Shown here piece by piece: positions 26,547-34,639 of a DNA stretch of 64,000 bases. The DNA is taken from contig NZ_CP147243.1 in the NCBI RefSeq assembly GCF_037198285.1, positions 434,001-498,000 on the forward strand. The letters run 5' to 3'. Below the pieces are notes generated by a model that saw only the letters and a program-made list of their open reading frames with translations, was not told where the DNA came from and did not search any database. Made by a program: the position numbers and the translations under genes. Source of the DNA: Haladaptatus sp. DJG-WS-42 (GTDB lineage Archaea; Halobacteriota; Halobacteria; Halobacteriales; Halococcaceae). Numbering within the stretch: position 1 is the first letter of the stretch; the number at the start of each line of letters is the position of its first letter.

Positions 26547-26703
26547 TGGCGGGGCAAATCGGCTACAGTGTAACCATAAACAGTTACGTCTTCAGGTGTC
26601 TTGCAACGAGAGCACGTTTCGAATCCACGTGTGAACCGACACAACTCCGAATCGGTCTGGGCCTTCACAAGCCTTATCGCCCCGTCACGATGTACGTGCG
26701 ACC

Positions 26704-27741
26704 ATGGACAAAGCGGACATCCTCGACCTCCTGCGACGGGTAGACGACCCTGATCTCGGCGACGATATCGTCTCGCTGAATCTCGTAAACGAGGTCACTA
26801 TCGACGCAGACGACACCGTCCACATCTCACTCGCGCTCGGTGCACCCTACTCTCCGAACGAAACAGAAATCGCCGCTCGTGTACGCGAAATTCTCGCAGC
26901 AGAAGGCATTGAGCCAGAACTCACCGCAGACGTAGACCGTGGTATCACCGCAGAAGAAAGCATCCTCCCGAACGTCAAGAACATCATCGCCGTCGCCTCC
27001 GGCAAAGGCGGCGTCGGGAAATCCACGGTCGCCGTGAACCTTGCCGCTGGCCTCTCCCAGATGGGCGCGCGCGTCGGGCTCTTCGACGCGGACGTGTACG
27101 GCCCGAACGTTCCGCGGATGGTCGGCTCGGACGAACGCCCGAAAGCCACCGCCGAGGAGAAAATCGTCCCACCCGAGAAATTCGGGATGAAGCTGATGAG
27201 CATGGCCTTCCTCACTGGCCAAGACGACCCAGTCATCTGGCGCGGCCCAATGGTCCACAAACTGCTCACCCAACTCTGGGAGGACGTCGAATGGGGCCAC
27301 CTCGACTACATGATTATCGACCTGCCACCCGGCACCGGCGACACCCAACTCACCCTCCTCCAAACCGTCCCCGTCACCGGCGCAGTCATCGTCACGACCC
27401 CACAGGAGGTTGCCCTTGACGACGCCCGAAAAGCTCTCCGGATGTTCGGCAAACACCAAACACCCGTTCTTGGCATTGTCGAAAACATGAGTTCCTTCCG
27501 CTGTCCAGACTGCGGCAACGACCACTCCATTTTCGGCGAAGGCGGCGGCGAGCGCTTCGCAGAGGAAGTCGAGATGCCGTTCCTCGGGAAAATCCCACTC
27601 GACCCGCGCGTCCGCACGGGCGGAGACGAAGGCAAACCCGTCGTGATGGACGAAGACTCAGCGACCGGCGACGCATTCCGTGAGTTCACGGAGAATACTG
27701 CCACGAACGTCGGGGTTCTACTTCGCCGACGGATGCAATAA
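26704..27741 (+). CDS. Mrp/Nbp35-family Fe-S carrier P-loop ATPase
   Basis: The 345-aa protein joins an N-terminal MIP18/DUF59-like domain (residues ~1-85, ILDLLRRVDDPDLGDDIVSL) to a ParA-type ATPase with deviant Walker A ASGKGGVGKSTVAVNLA near residue 98 and the DADVYGPNVPRM motif. FRCPDCGN near residue 265 gives the CxxC that bridges a 4Fe-4S cluster between subunits. Family members carry clusters to apo-proteins. A CCTTATCG element lies 28 nt upstream. A 69-aa protein follows after 2 nt. Confidence 0.93.
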   Translation: MDKADILDLLRRVDDPDLGDDIVSLNLVNEVTIDADDTVHISLALGAPYSPNETEIAARVREILAAEGIEPELTADVDRGITAEESILPNVKNIIAVASGKGGVGKSTVAVNLAAGLSQMGARVGLFDADVYGPNVPRMVGSDERPKATAEEKIVPPEKFGMKLMSMAFLTGQDDPVIWRGPMVHKLLTQLWEDVEWGHLDYMIIDLPPGTGDTQLTLLQTVPVTGAVIVTTPQEVALDDARKALRMFGKHQTPVLGIVENMSSFRCPDCGNDHSIFGEGGGERFAEEVEMPFLGKIPLDPRVRTGGDEGKPVVMDEDSATGDAFREFTENTATNVGVLLRRRMQ

Positions 27742-27743
27742 CC

Positions 27744-27953
27744 ATGGTCGAACCGGACACCGAGCGGATGGACACGCTCCGCGAAATCGCAGACGAGGTG
27801 CGCGACGGGTCGGACGAAGCCGACAAGATTTCGGCGCTCCTGTACCGCGTAAGCGACCTCTACGACCCAGCCGAGGAGACCACACCACAGGACATCTACC
27901 TCAACATGAAGTTCATCCTGCAAGTGGTCGAACGTGGCACGTTAGAACGCTAG
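27744..27953 (+). CDS. Small acidic conserved-looking protein next to Mrp
   Basis: This 69-aa protein is predicted to be all helical: RMDTLREIADEVRDG, DEADKISALLYRVSDLYDP and DIYLNMKFILQVVERGTLER. No cysteine and no membrane segment. I do not recognise a named family. Starting 2 nt after the mrp stop, it is almost certainly co-translated and may be an accessory to the Fe-S carrier; that is inference. Its last 4 nt overlap the convergent gene. Confidence 0.7.
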   Translation: MVEPDTERMDTLREIADEVRDGSDEADKISALLYRVSDLYDPAEETTPQDIYLNMKFILQVVERGTLER

Positions 27954-28891
27954 AGCCAGCGTTTTAGCAACGCGAATCCGACGAGCAGTGCGCCACCAAA
28001 ATACGCCAGTGGAACGTCGTAGAACGACTGCCCACCACTCACCTGCATCGCCAAACTCTGCTGGCCTGATTCATTTTCGTAGGTGTACGGGTCCGACGCC
28101 CATGGTGGCATCCCAGGCTCGTACGATTCGTTCCACATGCTGGTGTTCTTCCCGGCTTGCCCGACAAAGCCAACCTGGTCGTACGCGGTGGACTCATCAG
28201 ACATGTTCTCGTCATAGAGGCGGGCTTCGCCTTTAATGACAGAGCCGCGTTCGTCGAGGAGTTCTACTTTGATTGTTTTGTTGCCGTAGGGGCCGGGAGA
28301 TGCGAGGTAGAAGCTCCCCTCTGTTCCAGTGGTGTGAACCAGTAAGCTCGCACCATAGAGTTGATTTCCAGGATTCTCTATGGTCACATAGGCAACTGAC
28401 GAGGGTTCTCCATCGACCGTTCCATTTGCAATTCGAACGTTCGTGATCTGTGGAGAGGGTATTTCAGGCGAATTGGCCGCATCAATGGGATAGGTTACAT
28501 AGAAATTTGTCGAATTTTCGAATGTTGCGAACGTGATTTCATGTTCGTTTTTTTGAACGTTGAATCCCTGGGTGATGTTCCATGAGTGAGACCAAGTTTC
28601 GCCTGGTGCGATTTCAAATGAAGATTTGTTAAATATTCGCTCATCTACCTCAACGAGAGCACCTGTAGAGACTGTCCGACTAGTGGGGTTATATGCAGTT
28701 GTTGATACTATTCGAGTTGATTGATTAAACGAAACCTCAAATCGAATTCCTTCGAACGAAGTTATCACTCTAACGTCATCGTTTGAATCGCCTCCATTCA
28801 TGGCTGTAATTAGTGGGGAAGATCCACTTACAGCAGCCACTGGCGCTGCACAAAGCGCCAAAGTAGCGACGACAATAGCAAGTCGTTTCAT
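27950..28891 (-). CDS. Secreted, C-terminally anchored protein of unknown function
   Basis: This 313-aa protein has a Sec signal (RLAIVVATLALCAAPVAAVS) and one C-terminal membrane helix (about 291-310, ending LLKRWL), so most of it should face outside. The middle is beta-rich with at least a dozen N-x-S/T sequons (for example FNKSS, WNITQ, ENSTN), compatible with N-glycosylation. It is AT-richer than its neighbours. It lies 56 nt downstream of the 1120-aa PKD protein on the same strand, and the pair probably works together at the cell surface. No known family recognised. Confidence 0.75.
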   Translation of the reverse strand: MKRLAIVVATLALCAAPVAAVSGSSPLITAMNGGDSNDDVRVITSFEGIRFEVSFNQSTRIVSTTAYNPTSRTVSTGALVEVDERIFNKSSFEIAPGETWSHSWNITQGFNVQKNEHEITFATFENSTNFYVTYPIDAANSPEIPSPQITNVRIANGTVDGEPSSVAYVTIENPGNQLYGASLLVHTTGTEGSFYLASPGPYGNKTIKVELLDERGSVIKGEARLYDENMSDESTAYDQVGFVGQAGKNTSMWNESYEPGMPPWASDPYTYENESGQQSLAMQVSGGQSFYDVPLAYFGGALLVGFALLKRWL

Positions 28892-28947
28892 TAATAGAGA
28901 ATATTATCTTACTATTACTTATTTAATTAACGTTCTAAATTCAAATA

Positions 28948-31900
28948 TTATACACAATGACGGACTGCCCCTGATTGTGTATTACAATTTCCTGTCGAAC
29001 CACCATTCGACAACGAATCGATGATTTCTTGTTTCGATTTTGCGCCAGAAGCACGATAGGTTTGCGTCGAATCTTGTGAAACCACTCTCGTTTTCTCGCC
29101 AGTTTTTGAGCTACGATATTCGACAACGTGGTCATTCGTGACCGTGGCAGTGGTCTCGATGACATTTGCTTCGTCGCCGTAGTGGTCGTACCACGCATCC
29201 GTAACACCGATCTGTTTTGTCATTACCCACTCAGTCGTGGGTTCAGTGTCGCCGATGCGATACTCACTAGAGAGCTTTGAGAGTGACTTTGCAGTGGCTG
29301 GATTCGTAGTTGTTTTGTAATGTTGCCATTCGTACTGCGCCGATTGTGAGAGAACGGTACGCTCGGCGATATACGACGTTGTCGTCTCCTGATGTTGCTC
29401 TTCGTATCGATACTCGTACTGCGTTTCGTAGTCTGCAGAGTCGATTTTCTCTTTCCGAGTGTCCCCCGTGAAATCGTCTCCCCACGAACGCTTACTTGTC
29501 GCCCAGTAGGTTTCTGTTTCTTCGTCGGTGTAGGTGTAGCGCTCGCGGGACGGAAGACAAATCCCATAACCGATACAGCGCGATGTGGTTCGGTACCCGG
29601 TGCGTTCAACGGTGTATTCGTGCTCGTACTCTTTGAGGAGTCTGTAGTCTGCGTCGTCCACTTTGACCTGCCGTGTATTACCAGTAAATTCGCCACGGCC
29701 GCTTTGACTATCTCGCCACTCCGTTTCAACGGTCGTCCAGCGCTCGATATGGCTCGAAGTTCCTGCAGTACTCCAACTTGGATTTGACCGAAGGAACACG
29801 TCTCGGTATCGACGAGTCCCGAACGATTCCGTCTGCGTCGTGTATTGTGCGTCTTGAATTTTCTCCAGATGCTCAATCGTGTACTCGGTTCCCGTGTTCG
29901 ACTCTCGTGTGACCGTATACCCATCAGCGAGACGGGCATCACGAGAACTTTCTGAGAGTGCCGTCACTTGCCGAATCCGTGGCTTCTGGACGTGATACGA
30001 GACGTTTGAGACAGAGATATTGGTGGGGTAGATTCGTGATATGTAGAGGGTATTTACCTCGGGAATTTCCGCCGTTGAGTGAGCACGTTCTGGGTTTGCT
30101 TCATTGTAAATTACAACCTCTGTCTGTTCCCCATTTGTTAGCTCAGACGCTGGTATTTCGATTATCGCAGTTCGCCACTCCGAACGTAGCTCATCCGTAT
30201 CGTACGTTCCATTTTCAGCGGCTTTCTGTGGGTCGTAGACCTTTCGATTCCATGAGACAATGGTTTCGTCGGCTCCAACTACGTCAACCCCGAGTGAAAC
30301 ATTGTACGTACTCTTGGTGAATTTGAACGGTGCAGACTTAACTCTAAATCTAACCGTCTCGTTGGCGAAGTATGGTCCGGTCGAAATTTCTTCTATTTCA
30401 CCTACGTTCGGTGCAAAGTAATCGTGGAAATTGTATGAGCGAGACTCGGTATTATCTAACCGGTCAATTACTGTGATCTTCGCAAGTTCGAAAGAATCAA
30501 ACTTGGCTGTAGAGTTATCCGCTGTGATTGGGACTGCGCCTTGAGACCAGGTATAGCGCAATTTTGATCCGTCAGGGTCGAACGAATTGCTTGCATCAAC
30601 GACGATACCCCAATCAGGCTTATAGAAGCCAGTACCGTCATAGATTACTTCAATACGGAGTTCCGGGTCGCTTGGAGTGATTTCAAGTATATTCGAAGTA
30701 GACCCGCTGAAAATTTCTGAGTTTGAACTGCGCGTAGACACAGACCATGTTTGCTTTATCTCAAACGTTCCAGGAACATTGGCAGCCCAATAAGAATGAA
30801 TTGTAAGGACGTCAGTTTGTGGATTATAGTCGCGAATACGGCGATAATCACTTTGTTGTAATTCAAACTTTTCCGAATTTTCATAGTGGCCACTAGACAC
30901 ATCGAAATCATCCGGGTCGACGCCGTTCAAGTCCACCTCCAACACATGATGTGCTGCGTAGCGACTGGCATTGATTCGGGTATGGTACGAATCGACTGGT
31001 GTATTCACAAACTCGCTACTGAGAACAACCGGTTTGCCGACTGGTGTGACGACTTGGGAAGTAGTCGAAACCTGCCCCTTCGAATCCACAGCTCTGACGG
31101 TAATGGTTTGATTCTGTTGTGTTGTTACACGCTCGCTGAATCGAAGATCGAGCTGCGCTCCACTATTTGGATTGGCCAGTCTGGTTGCTTGCATCGAGGT
31201 TGAATCTATTTGTGTGCCATCTACGGACACTGACACAGACTCGAGGTTTCCGTATGCGTCCGACCCGGAGGCAAGCCCAGTAATCGACCCGAACCATTGC
31301 AGCTGTGAGAGTGTGACGTTTGGCTGTGGGTCAGCAACAACGCGGGTTGTTGAATCGTCGAATCGAGCGATGTTCTCAGAGCCATCGGTGTACGTGACGA
31401 TTGCGAAAAGCGAGTGGTCACCCGGAGTCCACGTCAGGTTCTGTGTTGTGCCAGTGGCGGTGACAGTACCGTCTTTGTACCAGGACACGCGGTCGACCGC
31501 GTTTGCAGTGCCGGTCAGCGTGATCGAATAGGAACCACGGAGTGGGCGCGCACCAAGAACGGTCTGCGGGCCAGAAATCGTGGGAGTGCGACCAGACGCG
31601 AGAGACCGTGGCGGTGTGTTGGCTTCATCCGACGGAGACTTGCCATCAGTGGTGTTTCCACCGCCCGACGAGGGTACGGAGGTTGCCTGAATCGCCCATG
31701 TATCAGAGGCGGTCAACCCATCGTGGTCGTATACGGTCGCACGAACGGTGTGTGAACCAATCGTTCCAAAGGTTGTAGACAGCGTATTCGTTGGCTGTCC
31801 AGCAGAGAGTGAACGATTCGTAACAACTCGGCCGTCGACCGTCCATACAATATGAGAAAGTGGGGCACCTCCCCGCGAGATGGTTGCATTGGTTGTGGCA

Positions 31901-32310
31901 GCAGTTCCGGCTTCGATAGTCTGCACACCAGCGAGTGTCACGTCTGGTGGATTTCCTGTTTCGACGGTGATATAGAGCGTATCAGTCCGCTTCGCGCCCG
32001 CATCGTCGGTGACGGTGACTGAGACAGTGTATTCGCCAGTTTGGGTGGGGCGAAATTCAGTGCGCGCGCACGAGCGACAGCGCGGAGCGAGGAGTGTCCC
32101 ATTCGGAGCGTAGATTTCCCAGTCGTAGGCAGTAAGTTGCCCGTCTGGGTCGCGTGAGCCGGTCGCGTCGAGTTGGACAACAGTGCCACGCGAAACAGTC
32201 TGATCGAGACCTGCATCTGCGAGTGGCGCTTCGTTCGTCGGTGACAGAGCGACCACCGGTGAAATGAGCGACAAGACGACCACGATAGCGAGAGCGACTG
32301 AGCGTATCAT
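28948..32310 (-). CDS. Large secreted PKD-domain protein with Tyr/Thr-rich repeats
   Basis: This 1120-aa protein has a Sec signal (residues 1-22) and a clear PKD domain at ~28-115 (ADAGLDQTV, LDATGSRDPDGQLTAYDW). More Ig/PKD-like modules follow to about 700, including SFDPDGSKLRYTWSQG near residue 585. The C-terminal third holds four spaced copies of K-[IV]-x-x-A-x-Y (ends at Y823, Y889, Y961, Y1041) in Tyr/Thr/Glu-rich sequence; two carry F-T-G-x-T-R. Close Cys pairs occur at 78/81, 912/918 and 1109/1119. There is no C-terminal membrane helix or sorting motif. Probably a surface or adhesion protein; function unknown. Confidence 0.8.
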   Translation of the reverse strand: MIRSVALAIVVVLSLISPVVALSPTNEAPLADAGLDQTVSRGTVVQLDATGSRDPDGQLTAYDWEIYAPNGTLLAPRCRSCARTEFRPTQTGEYTVSVTVTDDAGAKRTDTLYITVETGNPPDVTLAGVQTIEAGTAATTNATISRGGAPLSHIVWTVDGRVVTNRSLSAGQPTNTLSTTFGTIGSHTVRATVYDHDGLTASDTWAIQATSVPSSGGGNTTDGKSPSDEANTPPRSLASGRTPTISGPQTVLGARPLRGSYSITLTGTANAVDRVSWYKDGTVTATGTTQNLTWTPGDHSLFAIVTYTDGSENIARFDDSTTRVVADPQPNVTLSQLQWFGSITGLASGSDAYGNLESVSVSVDGTQIDSTSMQATRLANPNSGAQLDLRFSERVTTQQNQTITVRAVDSKGQVSTTSQVVTPVGKPVVLSSEFVNTPVDSYHTRINASRYAAHHVLEVDLNGVDPDDFDVSSGHYENSEKFELQQSDYRRIRDYNPQTDVLTIHSYWAANVPGTFEIKQTWSVSTRSSNSEIFSGSTSNILEITPSDPELRIEVIYDGTGFYKPDWGIVVDASNSFDPDGSKLRYTWSQGAVPITADNSTAKFDSFELAKITVIDRLDNTESRSYNFHDYFAPNVGEIEEISTGPYFANETVRFRVKSAPFKFTKSTYNVSLGVDVVGADETIVSWNRKVYDPQKAAENGTYDTDELRSEWRTAIIEIPASELTNGEQTEVVIYNEANPERAHSTAEIPEVNTLYISRIYPTNISVSNVSYHVQKPRIRQVTALSESSRDARLADGYTVTRESNTGTEYTIEHLEKIQDAQYTTQTESFGTRRYRDVFLRSNPSWSTAGTSSHIERWTTVETEWRDSQSGRGEFTGNTRQVKVDDADYRLLKEYEHEYTVERTGYRTTSRCIGYGICLPSRERYTYTDEETETYWATSKRSWGDDFTGDTRKEKIDSADYETQYEYRYEEQHQETTTSYIAERTVLSQSAQYEWQHYKTTTNPATAKSLSKLSSEYRIGDTEPTTEWVMTKQIGVTDAWYDHYGDEANVIETTATVTNDHVVEYRSSKTGEKTRVVSQDSTQTYRASGAKSKQEIIDSLSNGGSTGNCNTQSGAVRHCV

Positions 32311-32342
32311 ATCGGAATTGTCAGAAATTACAAACGCTATAG

Positions 32343-32350
32343 TTTATAAA
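32343..32350 (-). promoter_or_regulatory. TATA box of the PKD-protein gene
   Basis: TTTATAAA (minus strand) in an AT-rich gap, 33-40 nt before the ATG at 32310. The gap 32311-32494 also must hold the promoter of the small plus-strand gene at 32495; CATTTTTA near 32463 is the candidate. Confidence 0.5.
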
Positions 32351-32494
32351 ATTTAACATTCGCGTATTATTTAATTTACAGTGTTTAGACCAATTCTTGG
32401 GAGAGTTATCGAAGAGAGAAATGTACGTCGGAAAATCGGACACTGCGCAAGGATATTCCGCTCATTTTTACCCACCCGCCCCTACCGATGAGGT

Positions 32495-32680
32495 ATGTCT
32501 GTCTACCGCGGGATTCTCTTCCGGGCATTCGTCGCGGGTGTCATCGCGTTCGCGTTGGCGACGGCAATCGGGATGCTCACCAAAGATTTTGCAGCGAGTT
32601 TTCCAAGCGGGCTTGGCGTCGGAATTGGAGTTGCGCTCTCGATTGCCCTGACCGGCCTCTGGCTCGCCCGCGGTGGGTGA
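32495..32680 (+). CDS. Small two-helix membrane protein
   Basis: This 61-aa protein has two hydrophobic segments (about 8-27 and 40-58) joined by a short loop (TKDFAASFPSG). It starts at the ATG that follows GAGGT, with a T-rich element about 30 nt upstream. The family is unknown to me. Hydrophobic architecture and promoter spacing support it. It precedes the nfu gene, which has its own TATA box. Confidence 0.6.
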   Translation: MSVYRGILFRAFVAGVIAFALATAIGMLTKDFAASFPSGLGVGIGVALSIALTGLWLARGG

Positions 32681-32719
32681 TAAATCGGGTAAAACAGGCC
32701 GCTTACGGGGGCGAAACGC

Positions 32720-32726
32720 TATATTT
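32720..32726 (+). promoter_or_regulatory. TATA box of the nfu gene
   Basis: TATATTT about 25 nt before the ATG at 32748; it fixes that start over the in-frame ATG at 32673. Confidence 0.55.
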
Positions 32727-32747
32727 CCAGACTCCCTCCGTTCAGCC

Positions 32748-33080
32748 ATGAGCACAGAGACGCAAGCGACAGAAGACGACGTGCGAGAACGCATCCGGTT
32801 GTTCATGATGCGAAACTTCCCGCAGATTCAGATGCACGGTGGGAGTGCAGCGATTCAGGACTTAGACCTCGAGAACGGTGAGGTCTCTATCTCTCTGGGT
32901 GGGGCGTGCAGCGGTTGTGGCATCTCTCCGATGACGGTGCAGGCGCTCAAACACCGCCTCGTCGCTGAGATTCCAGAAATCAACGCGGTCCACGCCTACA
33001 CCGGGATGGACAGCGCGCCGAGCATGCCGTCCTTTTCTGGACAGGATGATGACGAGAACCGCCCACAAGCACCCTTCTAA
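32748..33080 (+). CDS. NifU-like (Nfu) Fe-S scaffold protein
   Basis: This 110-aa protein is a stand-alone NifU C-terminal domain: LFMMRNFPQIQMHGGSAAIQ near residue 20 and the cluster-binding GACSGCGISPMTVQAL (CxxC) near residue 52. Such proteins assemble or pass 4Fe-4S clusters as dimers. The Gln/Asp-rich C-terminal tail is extra. Together with mrp 5 kb upstream and an IscA protein at 52.2 kb, the window carries several Fe-S delivery factors, though they are not one operon. Confidence 0.9.
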   Translation: MSTETQATEDDVRERIRLFMMRNFPQIQMHGGSAAIQDLDLENGEVSISLGGACSGCGISPMTVQALKHRLVAEIPEINAVHAYTGMDSAPSMPSFSGQDDDENRPQAPF

Positions 33081-33112
33081 ACGCCTTTCTATGTTCCGGC
33101 TATACACCGGTT

Positions 33113-34054
33113 ATGAACGATACGAGAGCGCGCGTGCTGGCTGCGCTCGCAGACGGCTCGCTCTCCGGGCCTGAGCTCGCCGAAAAGCTCGAGATTTCGC
33201 GGGCGGCCGTCTGGAAACACGTCGAAGCGCTTCGCGAGGCCGGATTCGTAATTGAGAGTGATGGAGACGGCTACGTTCTCACGGAAATTCCCGAATACGG
33301 CGGCCCCGCCGTCGAATTTGGCCTCGACGCCCCCTACAGCATCGAATATCACGAGTCGATTGATAGTACGAACCGGCGGGCGCGTGAGCTGGCCAAAGAG
33401 GGCGCAGAAAACGTCGTCGTGCTCGCAGACGAGCAGACAGGGAGCCGCGGGAGACTAAATCGCGACTGGCAAGCACCCGCCGGTGGCGTCTGGATGAGTC
33501 TCGTACTCCGGCCCGAACTTCCGACAGCTCATGCGCCCCTGTTGACGCTCGCTGCCGCCGTTGCAGTCACAAAAGTTGCACGAGAGGCGGGCGTCGAAGC
33601 CGTCATCAAGTGGCCAAACGACGTGCTTGTTTCGACAGCCGACGGCGAGAAGAAGCTCTGTGGCATCCTCACTGAGATGGCGGGTGAAGCAGACCGTGTC
33701 TCGTGGGTCGTCGTCGGCATTGGCATCAACGCAAATTTGGATGCAGACGAGATTCCAGAGACAGCGACGAGCCTCCAGCTAGAAGGTGAAACGGTAAACC
33801 GCCGAATCGTGGTGCAGCGCGTTCTTGAGGAGTTTACTGTCCTCGCAGCCGATACGGACGCAATCCTGCCTGCGTGGCGTGAATATGCGCTCACGCTCGG
33901 CCAGTATGTGCGCGTAGAAACGGCAAACGGCGACGTACTCGGCGAGGCAGTGGACGTAGAGTTCCCGGGGACGCTGGTGTTAGAAACAGAAGACGGCACG
34001 GTCCGCATTTCGGCGGGTGAGTGCGAGCACCTCCGGCCGGTTCAGTCGCGCTGA
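33113..34054 (+). CDS. birA: Biotin--protein ligase BirA with HTH domain
   Basis: This 313-aa protein has an N-terminal winged helix (residues 1-60, LADGSLSGPELAEKLEISRAAVWKHVEALREAG), the catalytic domain with SIDSTNRRARELA near residue 83, the biotin/ATP loop GSRGRLNRDWQAPAGGVWMSL near residue 110, KWPNDVL near residue 163 and a C-terminal SH3-like domain. It attaches biotin to carboxylase carrier proteins and, by the HTH, may repress biotin or carboxylase genes. Its last bases overlap the convergent uspA by 13 nt. Confidence 0.93.
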   Translation: MNDTRARVLAALADGSLSGPELAEKLEISRAAVWKHVEALREAGFVIESDGDGYVLTEIPEYGGPAVEFGLDAPYSIEYHESIDSTNRRARELAKEGAENVVVLADEQTGSRGRLNRDWQAPAGGVWMSLVLRPELPTAHAPLLTLAAAVAVTKVAREAGVEAVIKWPNDVLVSTADGEKKLCGILTEMAGEADRVSWVVVGIGINANLDADEIPETATSLQLEGETVNRRIVVQRVLEEFTVLAADTDAILPAWREYALTLGQYVRVETANGDVLGEAVDVEFPGTLVLETEDGTVRISAGECEHLRPVQSR

Positions 34055-34482
34055 GAGGTGACGCGGACGGTCAACACCGGAGTATCGGACGTTCGCACGA
34101 CTTTTTCTGCCACACTCCCCAGCAGCAGGCGGTCGATACCGCCCCGACCGTGGGTACCCATGAATATCAGGTCACAGTCCTCATTTTTCGCATAACGGAC
34201 GATTTCTTTACTCGGTGAGCCTTCGAGGAGAACACGCGTTACCGGAACGCGGCCGTCGATGAGTTCTTCCAGCCTGTCGAGTGCCGTATCGCCCTCGTTC
34301 GAGAGCATTTCGCTCACGCCGTCCCACGAGGTTTCCATCGGTAAATTCGCGAAACTCGCCGTGTTGATGACGTAGACAGCGTGAATTGTGGCATCGTGGA
34401 CCTGTGCGAGTTGCACGACTTGTTCGACGACGCTGTCAATGCCGTCAGAACCATCCGTTGGAACGAGAATGCGCTCGTACAT
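34042..34482 (-). CDS. Universal stress protein (UspA family)
   Basis: This 146-aa protein has MYERILVPTDGSDGIDSVVEQ at the start and the nucleotide-binding motif GTHGRGGIDRLLLGSVAEKVVR (G-x2-G-x9-G-S) near residue 112, so it likely binds ATP. The ATG at 34482 is the family start; the upstream extension to 34572 is not conserved. The AT-rich upstream gap (34483-34639) contains its promoter. Confidence 0.9.
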   Translation of the reverse strand: MYERILVPTDGSDGIDSVVEQVVQLAQVHDATIHAVYVINTASFANLPMETSWDGVSEMLSNEGDTALDRLEELIDGRVPVTRVLLEGSPSKEIVRYAKNEDCDLIFMGTHGRGGIDRLLLGSVAEKVVRTSDTPVLTVRVTSQRD

Positions 34483-34639
34483 CGTGTTAGTCGATAACAC
34501 ATTCAGTCCGACGACTCTTAACTGTTGTAGCGACGGTGACGGTTGAGACTTGTAGATATATTTGAAAACCAAAAAGTTTGGCTCTGGTCGAGCAGTTGTC
34601 AGAAGCTATATTCCAAATTTGTAACCTGTTGCCACGCGG

